NCBI RefSeq assembly: GCF_022524345.1 | Contig: NZ_JAKWJU010000002.1 | Coordinates: 3,596,001-3,660,000, forward strand | Length of the DNA stretch: 64,000 bases | Direction: 5' to 3' | Source of the DNA: Streptomyces marispadix | GTDB lineage: Bacteria; Actinomycetota; Actinomycetes; Streptomycetales; Streptomycetaceae | In this document: in pieces, positions 27,341-36,500 of the stretch | Layout of the letters: each line of letters starts with the position of its first letter | How positions within the stretch are numbered: the first letter of the stretch is position 1 | Notes under the pieces: model-generated | Databases searched by the model: none | Seen by the model: the letters and a program-made list of their open reading frames with translations, nothing else | Told to the model about the DNA's origin: nothing | Made by a program: the position numbers and the translations under genes

Positions 27341-27928
27341 CTAACTCTTCTTCAGTGCCGTGCGGTGTTCCCGCTGGTCCGTCGCTTCTTCTGGTCCTGC
27401 CGGTCCTGGTCCTGGTCCTGCCGGTTCCGGTGCCGGTCGTGGTGATCCCGGTGGTGCTGTCGGTGCCCGTGCAGCCTGTACGGGAGCGGTGGCGCCGTCG
27501 CCGAAGTCGTCACGCAAGCGCTCCAGCATCCCGTTCAGCCGTGCGATGTCCTCCTCGGTCCAGTCGTGAAGAAAGCCCTCCAGGGTCCTGGTCGTGGCCT
27601 CGGAGAGCGTGTCCAGTTGTCGGCCGCCCCGTTCGGTGAGGCGCAGCAGCCGGGAGCGTCCGTCCTGCGGATCGGGCTGCCGCTCGACCCACCCACGCTC
27701 CACGTTGTGGGCGACGTGGCGACTGGTGACAGACATGTCTACCGCCATCAGCTCCGCGAGACGACCCATACGCATCTCGCCGTGCTTGTGAAGGAGCGTC
27801 AACACGGCTGCCGCGGCGGGCGGACAGTCGCCCGGCAGGCCCCGCACCAACTCTCGCCGTACGGCGCCGAGTCCGCCAAGATGCCGGGCCAGTTCCTCAA
27901 ATCCGCTGCGTGCGGCTCGCGGGGGCAT
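27341..27928 (-). CDS. MarR family transcriptional regulator of the MFS operon
   Basis: 195 residues. Winged helix with GEMRMGRLAELMAVDMSVTSRHVAHNV as recognition region and QPDPQDGRSRLLRLTERG as the wing; flanking helices form the dimer. The last ~45 residues are a Pro/Gly/Ala-rich tail (GPGPGPAGPEEA) encoded by repetitive DNA. ATG 27928 has CGGGAG upstream. Two TTGC-N5-GCAA sites overlap its promoter, so it is likely autorepressed and controls the exporter. The inducer is probably the exported compound. Confidence 0.9.
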   Translation of the reverse strand: MPPRAARSGFEELARHLGGLGAVRRELVRGLPGDCPPAAAAVLTLLHKHGEMRMGRLAELMAVDMSVTSRHVAHNVERGWVERQPDPQDGRSRLLRLTERGGRQLDTLSEATTRTLEGFLHDWTEEDIARLNGMLERLRDDFGDGATAPVQAARAPTAPPGSPRPAPEPAGPGPGPAGPEEATDQREHRTALKKS

Positions 27929-27945
27929 CCCGTCTCCCGGATATC

Positions 27946-27987
27946 GTTGCTTTAGGCAACCATAAATCCGTTAGTTGCAGTACGCAA
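27946..27987 (-). promoter_or_regulatory. Promoter of the marR-MFS operon with two identical-type operators
   Basis: On the minus strand, -35 TTGCGT (27987-27982), 17 bases, -10 TATGGT (27964-27959). Two dyads of form TTGC-N5-GCAA flank or overlap it: GTTGC-TTTAG-GCAAC at 27946-27960 and TTGC-AGTAC-GCAA at 27975-27987, their starts 28 bases apart. The first ends 18 bases before the marR start codon. Confidence 0.75.
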
Positions 27988-28138
27988 ATTTACGTCGACC
28001 AAGCGGAGGCAAAGAATCAGTAAAGCGGAGCGGTGTGCGCGGGCGGAAGCGGGAGCCGCGTGCGCGGAAGCGGTCGTCGCTACGACCGCGGGGACGGGTC
28101 TGTCCGTGCCCCCGTGGCGTTCGCTATCGTCCTGCCCC

Positions 28139-28360
28139 ATGGCTCACAACCCGCATGCGCCCCAAGGACCCGACCCGTCCCAGGACCCGGCAGGCAGCAC
28201 GCAGATGTTCCGTGCCTTCGTAGACGAGGAGGGCGGCGGCGCGAGCGCACAGCGCGGTGCCGATCCTCAGGCCTCGTCCGGCCCCCGTATCGGCGTGATC
28301 GTCGGCGTCGTCGCACTCGTCGTGGTCGTCGCTGCGGCCGTCTGGCTCGCGATGGCCTGA
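28139..28360 (+). CDS. Small single-pass membrane protein
   Basis: 73 residues. A polar N-terminal half (NPHAPQGPDPSQDPAGST, MFRAFVDEEGGG) is followed by one C-terminal membrane helix (IGVIVGVVALVVVVAAAVWL). Tail-anchored topology with the polar part in the cytoplasm is likely. There is no Shine-Dalgarno; TATCGT at 28125-28130 could be a -10 for a leaderless mRNA. Conserved-type Streptomyces protein of unknown function, convergent to sigN. Confidence 0.75.
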   Translation: MAHNPHAPQGPDPSQDPAGSTQMFRAFVDEEGGGASAQRGADPQASSGPRIGVIVGVVALVVVVAAAVWLAMA

Positions 28361-28619
28361 GCCGGAGACGGTCAGGGGCAGAGACGACCTGAGGCCGAGA
28401 CGGCTGAAGGGGTCGGAAGCCCCTGAAGGGATCGAGCGGCCCAACTCCCGGACCGGAGGCGGCACTCCACCCGGCACCCCGCCGCGATGGCTTACGCGCT
28501 CGCCCTGGGAGATCTCCACGATCCGGGGTTCGACGGGCTCGTCGCATACTTCCGTACGGAATGAGCCCGTCCCTTATGCATGTCCGGCAGCCGGCCGTTC
28601 GTCATGCCGGCGTTGTGCT

Positions 28620-28647
28620 GCCCGTACGCCCGTCGACGCGTACGGGC
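28620..28647 (-). terminator. sigN: 10-bp hairpin after sigN
   Basis: GCCCGTACGC at 28620-28629 and GCGTACGGGC at 28638-28647 form a perfect stem with an eight-base loop, 14 bases beyond the sigN stop. The rest of the 28361-28660 gap shows no supported gene. Confidence 0.75.
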
Positions 28648-28660
28648 TGAGCGTCCTCGC

Positions 28661-29521
28661 TCACTCCTCCGCGATGAGGCCCTCGCGCAACTGCGCCAGC
28701 GTGCGCGTCAGCAGCCGGGAGACGTGCATCTGCGAGATGCCGACCTCCTCGCCGATCTGCGACTGCGTCATGTTGGCGAAGAAGCGGAGCATGATGATCT
28801 GCCGCTCACGCGGAGGCAGTTTGGCCAGCAGCGGCTTCAGCGACTCCCGGTACTCCACGCCCTCCAGCGCGCTGTCCTCGTAGCCGAGGCGGTCCGCGAG
28901 CGAGCCCTCGCCGCCGTCCTCCTCCAGCGCCGGGGAGTCGAGCGAGGAGGCGGTGTAGGCGTTGCCCACGGCCAGCCCGTCGACCACGTCCTCCTCGGAC
29001 ACCCCGAGGCAGTGGGCGAGTTCGGTGACGGTCGGGGAGCGGTCCAGCGTCTGCGACAGCTCGTCGCTGGCCTTCGTCAGAGCCAGACGCAGCTCCTGGA
29101 GGCGCCGCGGAACCCGCACCGACCAGGAGGTGTCGCGGAAGAAGCGCTTGATCTCACCGACCACCGTCGGCATCGCGAACGTCGGGAACTCCACGCCCCG
29201 CTCCGCGTCGAAGCGGTCGATCGCCTTGATCAGCCCGATGGTGCCGACCTGGACGATGTCCTCCATCGGCTCGTTGCGGCTGCGGAAGCGTGCCGCCGCG
29301 TACCGCACGAGGGGCAGGTTCAGCTCGATCAGCGTGTCCCGCACGTACGTGCGTTCAGCACTGTTCTTGTCGAGCGTGGCGAGCCGCAGGAAGAGGGAGC
29401 GCGAGAGGGTGCGCGTGTCGATGGCATCGTGGTCTGAGGGGGCCTGGGTGGCTCCCATGGCGTCGACGTCGTCGGTCGTGTTCTCGGTGAGCACCTTCGA
29501 GCTGCCCAGTTCTACGGACAT
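28661..29521 (-). CDS. sigN: RNA polymerase sigma factor of the SigB/F/G group (SigN-like)
   Basis: 286 residues. Region 2 ([60 protein letters not shown]), region 3 (VPRRLQELRLALTKASDEL) and region 4 ([39 protein letters not shown]) are complete. ATG 29521 follows GGGGGTGGC. From memory it matches S. coelicolor SCO4034/SigN, which lies next to SigF exactly as here and acts in aerial growth and sporulation. No anti-sigma gene is adjacent, so control is by partners elsewhere and by the promoter upstream. Confidence 0.85.
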   Translation of the reverse strand: MSVELGSSKVLTENTTDDVDAMGATQAPSDHDAIDTRTLSRSLFLRLATLDKNSAERTYVRDTLIELNLPLVRYAAARFRSRNEPMEDIVQVGTIGLIKAIDRFDAERGVEFPTFAMPTVVGEIKRFFRDTSWSVRVPRRLQELRLALTKASDELSQTLDRSPTVTELAHCLGVSEEDVVDGLAVGNAYTASSLDSPALEEDGGEGSLADRLGYEDSALEGVEYRESLKPLLAKLPPRERQIIMLRFFANMTQSQIGEEVGISQMHVSRLLTRTLAQLREGLIAEE

Positions 29522-29588
29522 GCCACCCCCTTGAGGTCGCGGACGGATCGCAGCGGCGCCCTCGTACGAAGGGAGCACCTCCCCCTGC

Positions 29589-29614
29589 ATACCGGAAGCG
29601 CCGTCGCGGCAAAC
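29589..29614 (-). promoter_or_regulatory. Candidate SigB-group promoter for sigN
   Basis: On the minus strand GTTTGCC (29614-29608) is followed after 14 bases by CGGTAT ending at 29589. This resembles the GTTT...GGGTAT promoters used by Streptomyces SigB/F-group sigma factors. Its position about 70 bases before the sigN start would allow autoregulation or control by SigF/SigB. Pattern match only. Confidence 0.4.
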
Positions 29615-29719
29615 GCAGCTCTTGCAGAATGTCACAAGTAGGCAACGCGACGTAGCCCCATGTCGATAAAACTGCACAGTTGAGGAAGTTGAGCCGTCGT
29701 CATGGCTCACTCTGTCCGG

Positions 29720-30523
29720 TTATGCCTCGATTCGATTTGCGGCGCGGAGGCGGGCGAAGCTCCGCGACAGCAGCCGAGATACGTGCATTTGGGACACACC
29801 CAACTCCGCACTGATCTGTGACTGCGTCAGGTTCCGGTAGTAGCGCAGCAGCAGGATGCGCTGCTCGCGCTCGGGGAGCTGGACGAGCAGATGCCTTACC
29901 AGATCGCGGTGTTCGACCCCGTCCAGCTCCGGGTCCTCGTAGCCGAGGCGGTCGAGCAGGCCGGGCAGACCGTCCTCACGTTCCTGCGCCGCCTCCAACG
30001 ACGTTGCACGGTAGGAGCGTCCGGCCTCGATGCACGCCAGCACCTCCTCCTCCGTGAGCTTCAGGCGCTCGGCGATCTCGGCGGTCGTGGGCGAGCGTCC
30101 GAAGGCCGTCGTCAGATCCTCCGTCGCGCTGCTGACCTGGACCCACATCTCGTGCAGCCGTCTCGGTACGTGCACGGTACGGACGTTGTCGCGGAAGTAG
30201 CGCCTGATCTCGCCGATGATCGTCGGCATGGCGAACGTGGGGAACTGCACGCCGCGCTCGGCGTCGAAGCGGTCGATGGCGTTGATGAGCCCGATGGTGC
30301 CGACCTGGACGACGTCCTCCATGGGCTCGTTGCGGCTGCGGAAGCGCGCCGCCACGTAGCGCACGAGCGGAAGGTTGGCCTCGATCAGCGCGGTGCGCAC
30401 CCGTTCGTGGCCTGCGGTGCCGGGCTGCTGCTCGGCGAGCTGCTCGAAGAGCTCCTGGGTCAGCGCCCGGGCCTCCGCGCTGCGGCTCTCGCGGGTCTGG
30501 GTCGCCGCCACTCCAGCCACCAC
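29720..30523 (-). CDS. sigF: Sporulation sigma factor SigF
   Basis: 267 residues with all sigma-70 regions 2-4: [113 protein letters not shown]. Recalled S. coelicolor SigF (SCO4035) shares these segments nearly word for word, including the C-terminal ANRIEA. SigF acts late in spore maturation. The N-terminal extension is shorter than in S. coelicolor. GTG 30523 has AGAGGTG upstream. It is upstream of sigN on the same strand with 198 bases between. Confidence 0.88.
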   Translation of the reverse strand: MVAGVAATQTRESRSAEARALTQELFEQLAEQQPGTAGHERVRTALIEANLPLVRYVAARFRSRNEPMEDVVQVGTIGLINAIDRFDAERGVQFPTFAMPTIIGEIRRYFRDNVRTVHVPRRLHEMWVQVSSATEDLTTAFGRSPTTAEIAERLKLTEEEVLACIEAGRSYRATSLEAAQEREDGLPGLLDRLGYEDPELDGVEHRDLVRHLLVQLPEREQRILLLRYYRNLTQSQISAELGVSQMHVSRLLSRSFARLRAANRIEA

Positions 30524-30879
30524 CTCTTCAGGTCCGGGTCGTCTCGCTCCAGGCGTCGGCCAAAAGCGGTCATAGCATCACAAGACATGTGCAACGTGTG
30601 CAAGCACCGTAAATTGCCGTGTTGGTGAGGAGTTGAGGTGTTCGCGAAGGGTGGCGTCCGTGCCGTCGCGGGCTCGTGAGGGACGGCTTCGGGAAGGGCC
30701 CGTACGGGGGCCGGAAAGGGCGCCGAGGAGCTTGAGGCCCCGGGGGTGTGCGGCCCACTCATCGGTGACGGACGACGGCCGAATGCCGTGGAGAGGGTCT
30801 GCGGATGCGCGGGAACGCGGGGGTGCGTGGCGAGTTTCCGCCAGGGAGCAGGGGAGGCGGAGCCGGGTCGGGAGCGCGG
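30524..30879. promoter_or_regulatory. sigF upstream region with short direct repeats
   Basis: 356 bases with no supported gene. Two direct repeats (A/G)TGTGCAA lie at 30587-30594 and 30596-30603, about 65-80 bases before the sigF start. Spacing of nine bases per unit suits a tandem protein site. Nothing else stands out. Confidence 0.4.
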
Positions 30880-31044
30880 CTAGCGCACGACCTCGGTCAT
30901 GAAGTGGCCCACGCCCTGCGCGGCGCTCGATATGCCTTCGAATCCGATCTGTACGAGATCGGCGGCCCTGGCGGGCGACGTGATGATCGTGTACAGCGCG
31001 AAGACGGTGAGCACGTAGATACTGATCTTCTTCGCCTGCACCAT
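30880..31044 (-). CDS. Small secreted or membrane protein, 54 residues
   Basis: ATG 31044 with GAGGAG just upstream opens a 54-codon frame ending TAG at 30880. The product starts MVQAKKISIYVLTVFALYTI, continues ITSPARAADLVQIGFEGISS, and ends VGHFMTEVVR. The N-terminus is a plausible signal or anchor with an A-x-A-type site at ARAA, leaving a ~27-residue amphipathic tail. High G/C third positions and the strong ribosome site support a real gene. It lies next to sigF on the same strand; I recall similar small proteins beside sigF in other Streptomyces but cannot name one. Confidence 0.75.
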   Translation of the reverse strand: MVQAKKISIYVLTVFALYTIITSPARAADLVQIGFEGISSAAQGVGHFMTEVVR

Positions 31045-31278
31045 CTCGCTCCTCACGCGGCTGCCCGGGCTTCCCCTCTTCGCAGTCGGGTGAGTCTAAC
31101 CATCGGCGCGGGCCGCCCGGCCCATGCGTGCGGCCGTAAAGCGGCCTCGATCAGGGCTCTTTGACCGGTACCGCACGTCTCGTCCACTGATCGTCGCAAC
31201 CGCTTCACGCTTCGCTCTTCACGTCTCGCGCTTCGCGCGATCACGTCTCATGCTCAGCGGCGTACTCAGGGCGGGGCC

Positions 31279-31869
31279 TCAGCCGCGCGGCCTGGTGCCG
31301 CCGCCCATCGCGTCCCTCGCGCGGTCCAGGAGCGAGGCGAACGGCCCGACCGCCCACTGCGCGGCCGGCGAGCCCGCGGCGGCGGGGTGCGGATGAGTGG
31401 GAGCGGTCCGTTCCGCCCTGAGCAGCCTCTTGCCCATCTTCTGCCGCTGCTCCTGCGAGCAGCCGGTGCGTACGGCGGGGAACTCCTCCCGCTCCTCGTG
31501 GTCCGCGTGTTCACCGACGGCCTTCTCGAACTCCCCCAGCTTCGCCTCGAATTGGGAACCGTCCGGGTCCATCCGCTCCAGCTCGGCGAGGATCCGTCCG
31601 GCCTCCTCCTCTTCCTCGTTGCGGGCGACGGCCTCGCGTTCCCCGGCCTCCCGCTTCGCGACCGGCCTGAGGATCATCTCCTCGGCCGCCTCGTGCACGG
31701 CCAACAGGGCCCTCAACTCAGCGAACTTCGCCCTCTTCTCCTCGCCCAGCGATACGTGCACCTCGGCGAACAGGTCCCGCATACGGGCGTGTTGGGTCAG
31801 CAGGACGGCGATGATGTCGTCGTGCGGGAGCTTCGCGGCCTCCGCGCGTTCGAGTGCTGCGTTGCTCAC
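31279..31869 (-). CDS. Hemerythrin-like HHE-domain protein
   Basis: 196 residues. A four-helix HHE domain covers ~15-150 with the iron-ligand pattern: LLTQHARMRDLF, LLAVHEAAEEMILRPV, and AVGEHADHEEREEFP. These histidines and glutamates form a non-haem di-iron site for O2, NO or peroxide sensing or iron handling. The C-terminal ~45 residues are Ala/Pro-rich and likely disordered. GTG 31869 has AGGAG eight bases upstream, preferred over the longer open frame. Confidence 0.88.
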   Translation of the reverse strand: MSNAALERAEAAKLPHDDIIAVLLTQHARMRDLFAEVHVSLGEEKRAKFAELRALLAVHEAAEEMILRPVAKREAGEREAVARNEEEEEAGRILAELERMDPDGSQFEAKLGEFEKAVGEHADHEEREEFPAVRTGCSQEQRQKMGKRLLRAERTAPTHPHPAAAGSPAAQWAVGPFASLLDRARDAMGGGTRPRG

Positions 31870-32142
31870 GGGGCTCACTCCTCTTGCGCCGTACGTCTCG
31901 TGCCGTACGTCCTGTCGCACGCGTTCCTCACTCCGGGTGGCCCCGGGGGCGCGGGGGCAAACACGACGCGTGACGCGGCGGTACGAGGCCCGCCCGTGCG
32001 CGGAGGCCGCTGGGAGCGGGGCGAGCCGCCCCCGGCGAGCAGCCGTGCGCCGTGGAACTCGTCGGACCACATGGAGCCGCGCGCAGCACGTGGGCCGAAT
32101 CGCGTCGGTCGGGTTGCGGCGAACTCGTCGAGTCGCGCCGAA

Positions 32143-32997
32143 CTACAGGGCAGGCGGGCCCAGTTCGACGCGCCGCAGCACGGCCTCCAGCCGGTCCAGC
32201 CCTTCGCCGCCCTGGATCTGCCGTTCGTCCCACCACGTGGCCCCGGCCTCGGCCAGCGGTGCCAGCAGATCCCGCGCCGCGGCGGGCTCCGCGGGACTCG
32301 CCCCGCCGAGCACGAGCTCGAAGGCGCCGTGGCCCTCCCGGTGCTCGCGTACGTACGAGACCAGCTCGCGTACCTCCTCCACCGGTGGCGCGTGCCCGTG
32401 CCTGGCGGAGGCGAACAGCGGCACGGCACCGTCCCAGCGGGCGGCCCGCCGCATCGGCGGCCGGTTCGGCCAGAAGCCGCCGATCCAGACGGGCGGCCGG
32501 GGGCGCTGCACGGTGGCGGGCAGCAGTGTCACGTCACGGGCCTGGAAGTGCCTCCCGTCGTGGTCGACGGGCTCGCCCGACCAGTAGCGGCACAGCAGCC
32601 CGAGCCCTTCGTCCAGCCGCTCGGCCAGCACGACCGGATCGACCGGCTCACCGAAGCTGCCGTACTCGTCCTCCACGGGCCCGCCCAGCCCGGCGGCGAA
32701 GATCACCCTTCCCCCGCTGAGCACGTCGAGCGTGGCGACCTGTCGCGCGAGCTGCTGCGGGCGGCGCCGTGCGACAGGCGTTACCAGCGTGCCCAGCCTG
32801 ATGCGCGAGGTCGCCAGCGCCGCGGCGGTCAGCAGCATCCACGGGTCGCCGAAGTCCCGCGGATGACGGCGGTGCAACACGTGGTCCCAGACGAACAGCC
32901 CGTCCCATCCCGCCTCCTCCGCCGCGGCGGCCACCTTCGCCACTGCCCGCGGGTCCGCGAAGTCCCCGAAGTTCGGAATGTTGACGGAGAAGCGCAT
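32143..32997 (-). CDS. LLM-class (F420-dependent type) oxidoreductase
   Basis: 284 residues with a luciferase-like TIM barrel: FSVNIPNFGDFADP at strand 1, EEAGWDGLFVWDHVL, LATSRIRLGTLVTPVARRRP, LDVLSGGRVIFAAGLGG and PPVWIGGFWPN. These match bacterial-luciferase-family enzymes that in actinomycetes mostly use F420, sometimes FMN. Substrate cannot be told. I chose ATG 32997; an in-frame ATG at 33015 is possible since neither has a strong ribosome site. No partner gene; it sits in the accessory block. Confidence 0.85.
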   Translation of the reverse strand: MRFSVNIPNFGDFADPRAVAKVAAAAEEAGWDGLFVWDHVLHRRHPRDFGDPWMLLTAAALATSRIRLGTLVTPVARRRPQQLARQVATLDVLSGGRVIFAAGLGGPVEDEYGSFGEPVDPVVLAERLDEGLGLLCRYWSGEPVDHDGRHFQARDVTLLPATVQRPRPPVWIGGFWPNRPPMRRAARWDGAVPLFASARHGHAPPVEEVRELVSYVREHREGHGAFELVLGGASPAEPAAARDLLAPLAEAGATWWDERQIQGGEGLDRLEAVLRRVELGPPAL

Positions 32998-33297
32998 CCC
33001 GGCATGCTGCGTCATCGCCCGGCGGGCGGCAAGCGGATAACCGGGGGCCGGGGGGCGGGGGTTGAGGCGCCGGAGCGGGGCTTTCCGGCGGAACGCAACT
33101 GCGGAGCGCATCAGCGGAACGCAACGAAGGAGGGGCTCGCCCTCGCGGGCTTGCCCCTCCTCGATGGCATCCGAACAAGGGATGCTCAGCACAAGACGGC
33201 TGACGCTAGATCGACTTTGCCCGAGTTCGCGTATAGCAACACCCCGAGCGGAGGGCTCGGGCTCCGGCTCGCCGTGCGGACGTCAGTCTCCGCCGCG

Positions 33298-33387
33298 CTA
33301 GGCTATGGCTGACGTGGAGCCTCCCGCGTACGCGATATACGGAATGCAGACGAGGGCGGACAGCAGCAGCCACGTGACGTACTTCAT
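33298..33387 (-). CDS. 29-residue secreted-type peptide gene downstream of the SARP/NB-ARC regulator
   Basis: ATG 33387 with GAAGGG seven to eight bases upstream, TAG at 33298. The product MKYVTWLLLSALVCIPYI followed by AYAGGSTSAIA has a short basic start, a hydrophobic core and an A-Y-A cleavage site; removal would leave GGSTSAIA, eight residues. It lies on the same strand, 209 bases after the stop of the large TPR regulator. That regulator-then-prepeptide layout is used by RRNPP peptide-signalling pairs in Firmicutes, and S. coelicolor afsR is followed by small afsS. Function is inferred from layout only. Confidence 0.55.
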   Translation of the reverse strand: MKYVTWLLLSALVCIPYIAYAGGSTSAIA

Positions 33388-33425
33388 GGAGTGCCCTTCT
33401 AGGGAGGATCGTGGGCCCTGGGCCT

Positions 33426-33444
33426 TCGCACCTTGCAAGTGCGA
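33426..33444. promoter_or_regulatory. Dyad upstream of the small peptide gene
   Basis: TCGCAC-C-TTGCAA-GTGCGA: six-base arms around a self-complementary TTGCAA, 39 bases before the peptide ATG and between it and the regulator stop. It could be an operator for the peptide promoter or a weak terminator of the regulator mRNA. Confidence 0.45.
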
Positions 33445-33596
33445 TCAGTGAGGGGGAGCGATCTTGGCACGCGTCACCCGAGATGGCAAATCGAACGTAG
33501 CCCGGTCTTGGGGGCCCGCACCCGACGTAGGCAGCACCGCCGCGTGCGCACGCATACGCGCAGGTCGGAGCGCATCGAAGCGCTCGCCGCGGCGAC

Positions 33597-36500
33597 TCAG
33601 GCGTCGCTGCCGGGCCGGGCAGTTCCCTGGCGGGTGCGGCCGAGGGCCGCCTTCGCCCGAACCTCGTCCGGTCGTGAGCCGATCTTCCGGCTGAGAGCGA
33701 GGCCGGCTTCGAGGTGCGTCTCGGCCTGGGAGAGGCGCCCGGTGGCGGCCTCGGCTTCGCCCAGGGCGGCCAAAGCCCGGCATTCCTCAAGAGCCGCCCG
33801 GATGTCGCGCGCGATGGAGAGTGCGGCGGTATGGCGGGAGATCGCCTGCTCGCTACGGCCGGCAGCGTGGAGCGCCTGACCCATTCCCGTCAACGCGATG
33901 GCCTCGCTGCGGCGGTCGCCCGCGCTGCGCAGTGCCGGGAGCGCCTTCTCGTACAGCTCCAGGGCTTCGTTCAGCTCTCCACGCTGGCGCAGGGTGTCCG
34001 CCAGATTCATGTGGAGAGTCGCGGAGTGCCCTCTGCTTCCGAGTTCCCGCGCCAGGCTGATCGACTGCCGGAAGAAATCCTCGGCGCTATCCAAGTCGCC
34101 GCTTTCCTTGTGCAGTTCAGCGATGTTGTTGAGCGCGATGAACTGCCCCCGGCGATCGCCGACGCCGCGAAACCGCGCGAGGCCCTCCACGAAGTAGGTC
34201 AGGGCGTCCCTGTTCCGCTCCAGGGCGAGGGAGATCATTCCCAGGGCGTTGAAGCTACGGCCTTGATGGAGGGCGCTCGTCCCCGTCAGCCGGATTTGCA
34301 GCGCGCGGTGCTGATGATCGAATGCTTCCGCGAGTCGCGCCGTATGCCAGCAGGAGATGGACAGTTGGTGCAGCGCCTCCGCCGTCAGCTCTTCGTCCTC
34401 GGTGTTCTGCGCCGATTCCAGGGCCTGCCGGGCGCACAGCATCGCCCGGTCGTAGTTCCCCGCGGACGCGCAGACGATGCTCTGGTCGACGAGAGCCCGT
34501 CCGTATGCGCTCTCGTCGCCTGAGTCGCGCCAGTGCTCGGCGGCGGTCTCCAGAAGCGGAGCGGCAGTGCTGAGGTATCCCTCGCCGCCGAGGAAGCCGG
34601 CGAGCGTGTGTGTCAGCAGGGCCAGGTCGCGCGGCGACCTGTGGGCGCGCGTGTACTCCAGGGCGGCCAGGAGGGCGGGCCCTTCGGTGGTGAACCACTG
34701 CTGAGGGTCGTCGCCGTACCAGGTGAGTTCGGGGGCTCGTCCCGGTAGGTCGATTCGCTGACGGTGAGGATAGGCGTGACGGTCGGCCTGGTCCGCGGCG
34801 TGCAGATAGTAGGCGAGGACGTTTTCGAGAGACTGCTCTCTCGCTTCTGCCGCGTCGCTTCGGGCGAGAGTCGAAGCGTATTCGCGTAACAGATCGTGGA
34901 GTCGGTAGCGGTGTGGCGAAGGCTCGGAGATCAAGTGGCAGGCCAGCAGCTCTTCGAGCACCTTCTCGGCCTCGTCGAGGGAGAGCCCGGTGAGCGCGGC
35001 GGTGGCATGCGAGCCGAATTCCGAAGCGATGTGAAGACCGAGGGAGCGGAACACCCGCTGCTGTTCGGGAGTGAGCGCCTGGTACGACACCTCCAGGCTC
35101 TGCACCAATTCCCGGTGAGGGGCGCGGATTTCAGGCAGCCGCCTGCCTGCTCTGGCGAAGCGTTCCACGAGGTCGGAGAGCTGCCACGAGGGACGTGAAA
35201 GCAGCCGGCTGACGGTGATGTCCAGAGCGAGTGGCAGATGGCCGCACAGTCGCGCCACGGTGGCGGCATCGACGGCGTCCGGGGCGCGCTCCTTGCCGAG
35301 GGCGTTCCGCAGGAAGGTGACCGAGTCGCCGGGCGGAAGCACGTCCAGCGCGATGTGCCGCACTCCTGGCAGCCCCGCGAGCCGGTGGCGACTGGTGATG
35401 ATGACGGCGGACGAGGAGTCCCCGGGCAGAAGAGGGGAGACCTGCTCGATGGAGGCGGCGTCGTCGAGGACGACCACCAGCCTGCGTTTTCGTGCCGTCG
35501 TACGCCACATCGCGACCAGCCCGTTGAAGTCACCGGGGATGTCGGCCCGGTCTTCGACGATGCTCAGAATCTCGCGCAGGGCTTCGGAGGGAGATTTGCG
35601 CGGCTGGTGGGGAGCCTGGCCGCGCAGGTCCACGAACAGCGTGCCGTCGGGAAAGTCCTCGCGCATCAGACGGGCGGTGTGCGAGGCGAGAGCCGTCTTG
35701 CCGGAGCCGGGCATCCCGGTGATGACGGCGGCGGTGACGCGTGAGCCTCCCCCTTCCCCTCCCCCTCTCCGTCCTCCTGCCGTCGTCTCGCCGCTCAACG
35801 CGCCCATCAGGACGTCGAGTTCGCTCTCCCGTCCGACCCAGGCCACCTCGGGAGGAAGCGTGTCCGGGCTCTCGGAGACGGTGCCTCGGGAGACGACCGC
35901 CGTCGCCGGAGGCAGCAGCTCGGCGACCGGCCTGCCGGCCAGGATGCCGCGGTGGATGTGCGCGGTCTCCTCACCCGGATCGGAACCCGACTCTCGCCGC
36001 AGGTGGTGCCGCAGGCGCTGCAACAGGCGGTTCGCCTCGTTCGTACGCCCGCAGCCGTGGAGTGCGAGAGCGAGCTGCCCGGTGAACGACTCGTCGGTCC
36101 GATGCTGTTCCGACAGCGGCCGTAGGCCGGCGACCGCCTCGGCGAAGCGGCCTGAGCGCAGAGCGATGTCGGCCTGAAGCAGCGTCGACGCCAGATGCTG
36201 CTCACCGACGAGTCGGCGCACATGGGCGGCCCATGCGCCGGGCAGCCCCGCGAGGGGCTCGCCGCTCCATAATCGTGCGGCCGACTGGAGCGCCGTCGAG
36301 GCGTCCCCGTGGCTGCCGCTGTCGGACAGTCCGCGGCCCTGTTCCACCAGTGCCAGATAGCGCCGCAGATCCACGGCGTCGGGATCGATGTCCAGCGTGT
36401 ACGTGTGCGTACGGCTGATCACCGTCGGGGCCCGGGAACCCGCGAGGGCCGCGAGGGCCGCGAGCGCCTTGCGGATGCGGTGGATGTGTACGTACAGGGC

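Noticed and set aside
28490..28564. 25-codon frame ATGGCTTACGCGCTCGCC... before the sigN terminator
   Set aside because: No ribosome site and too short to support without conservation.
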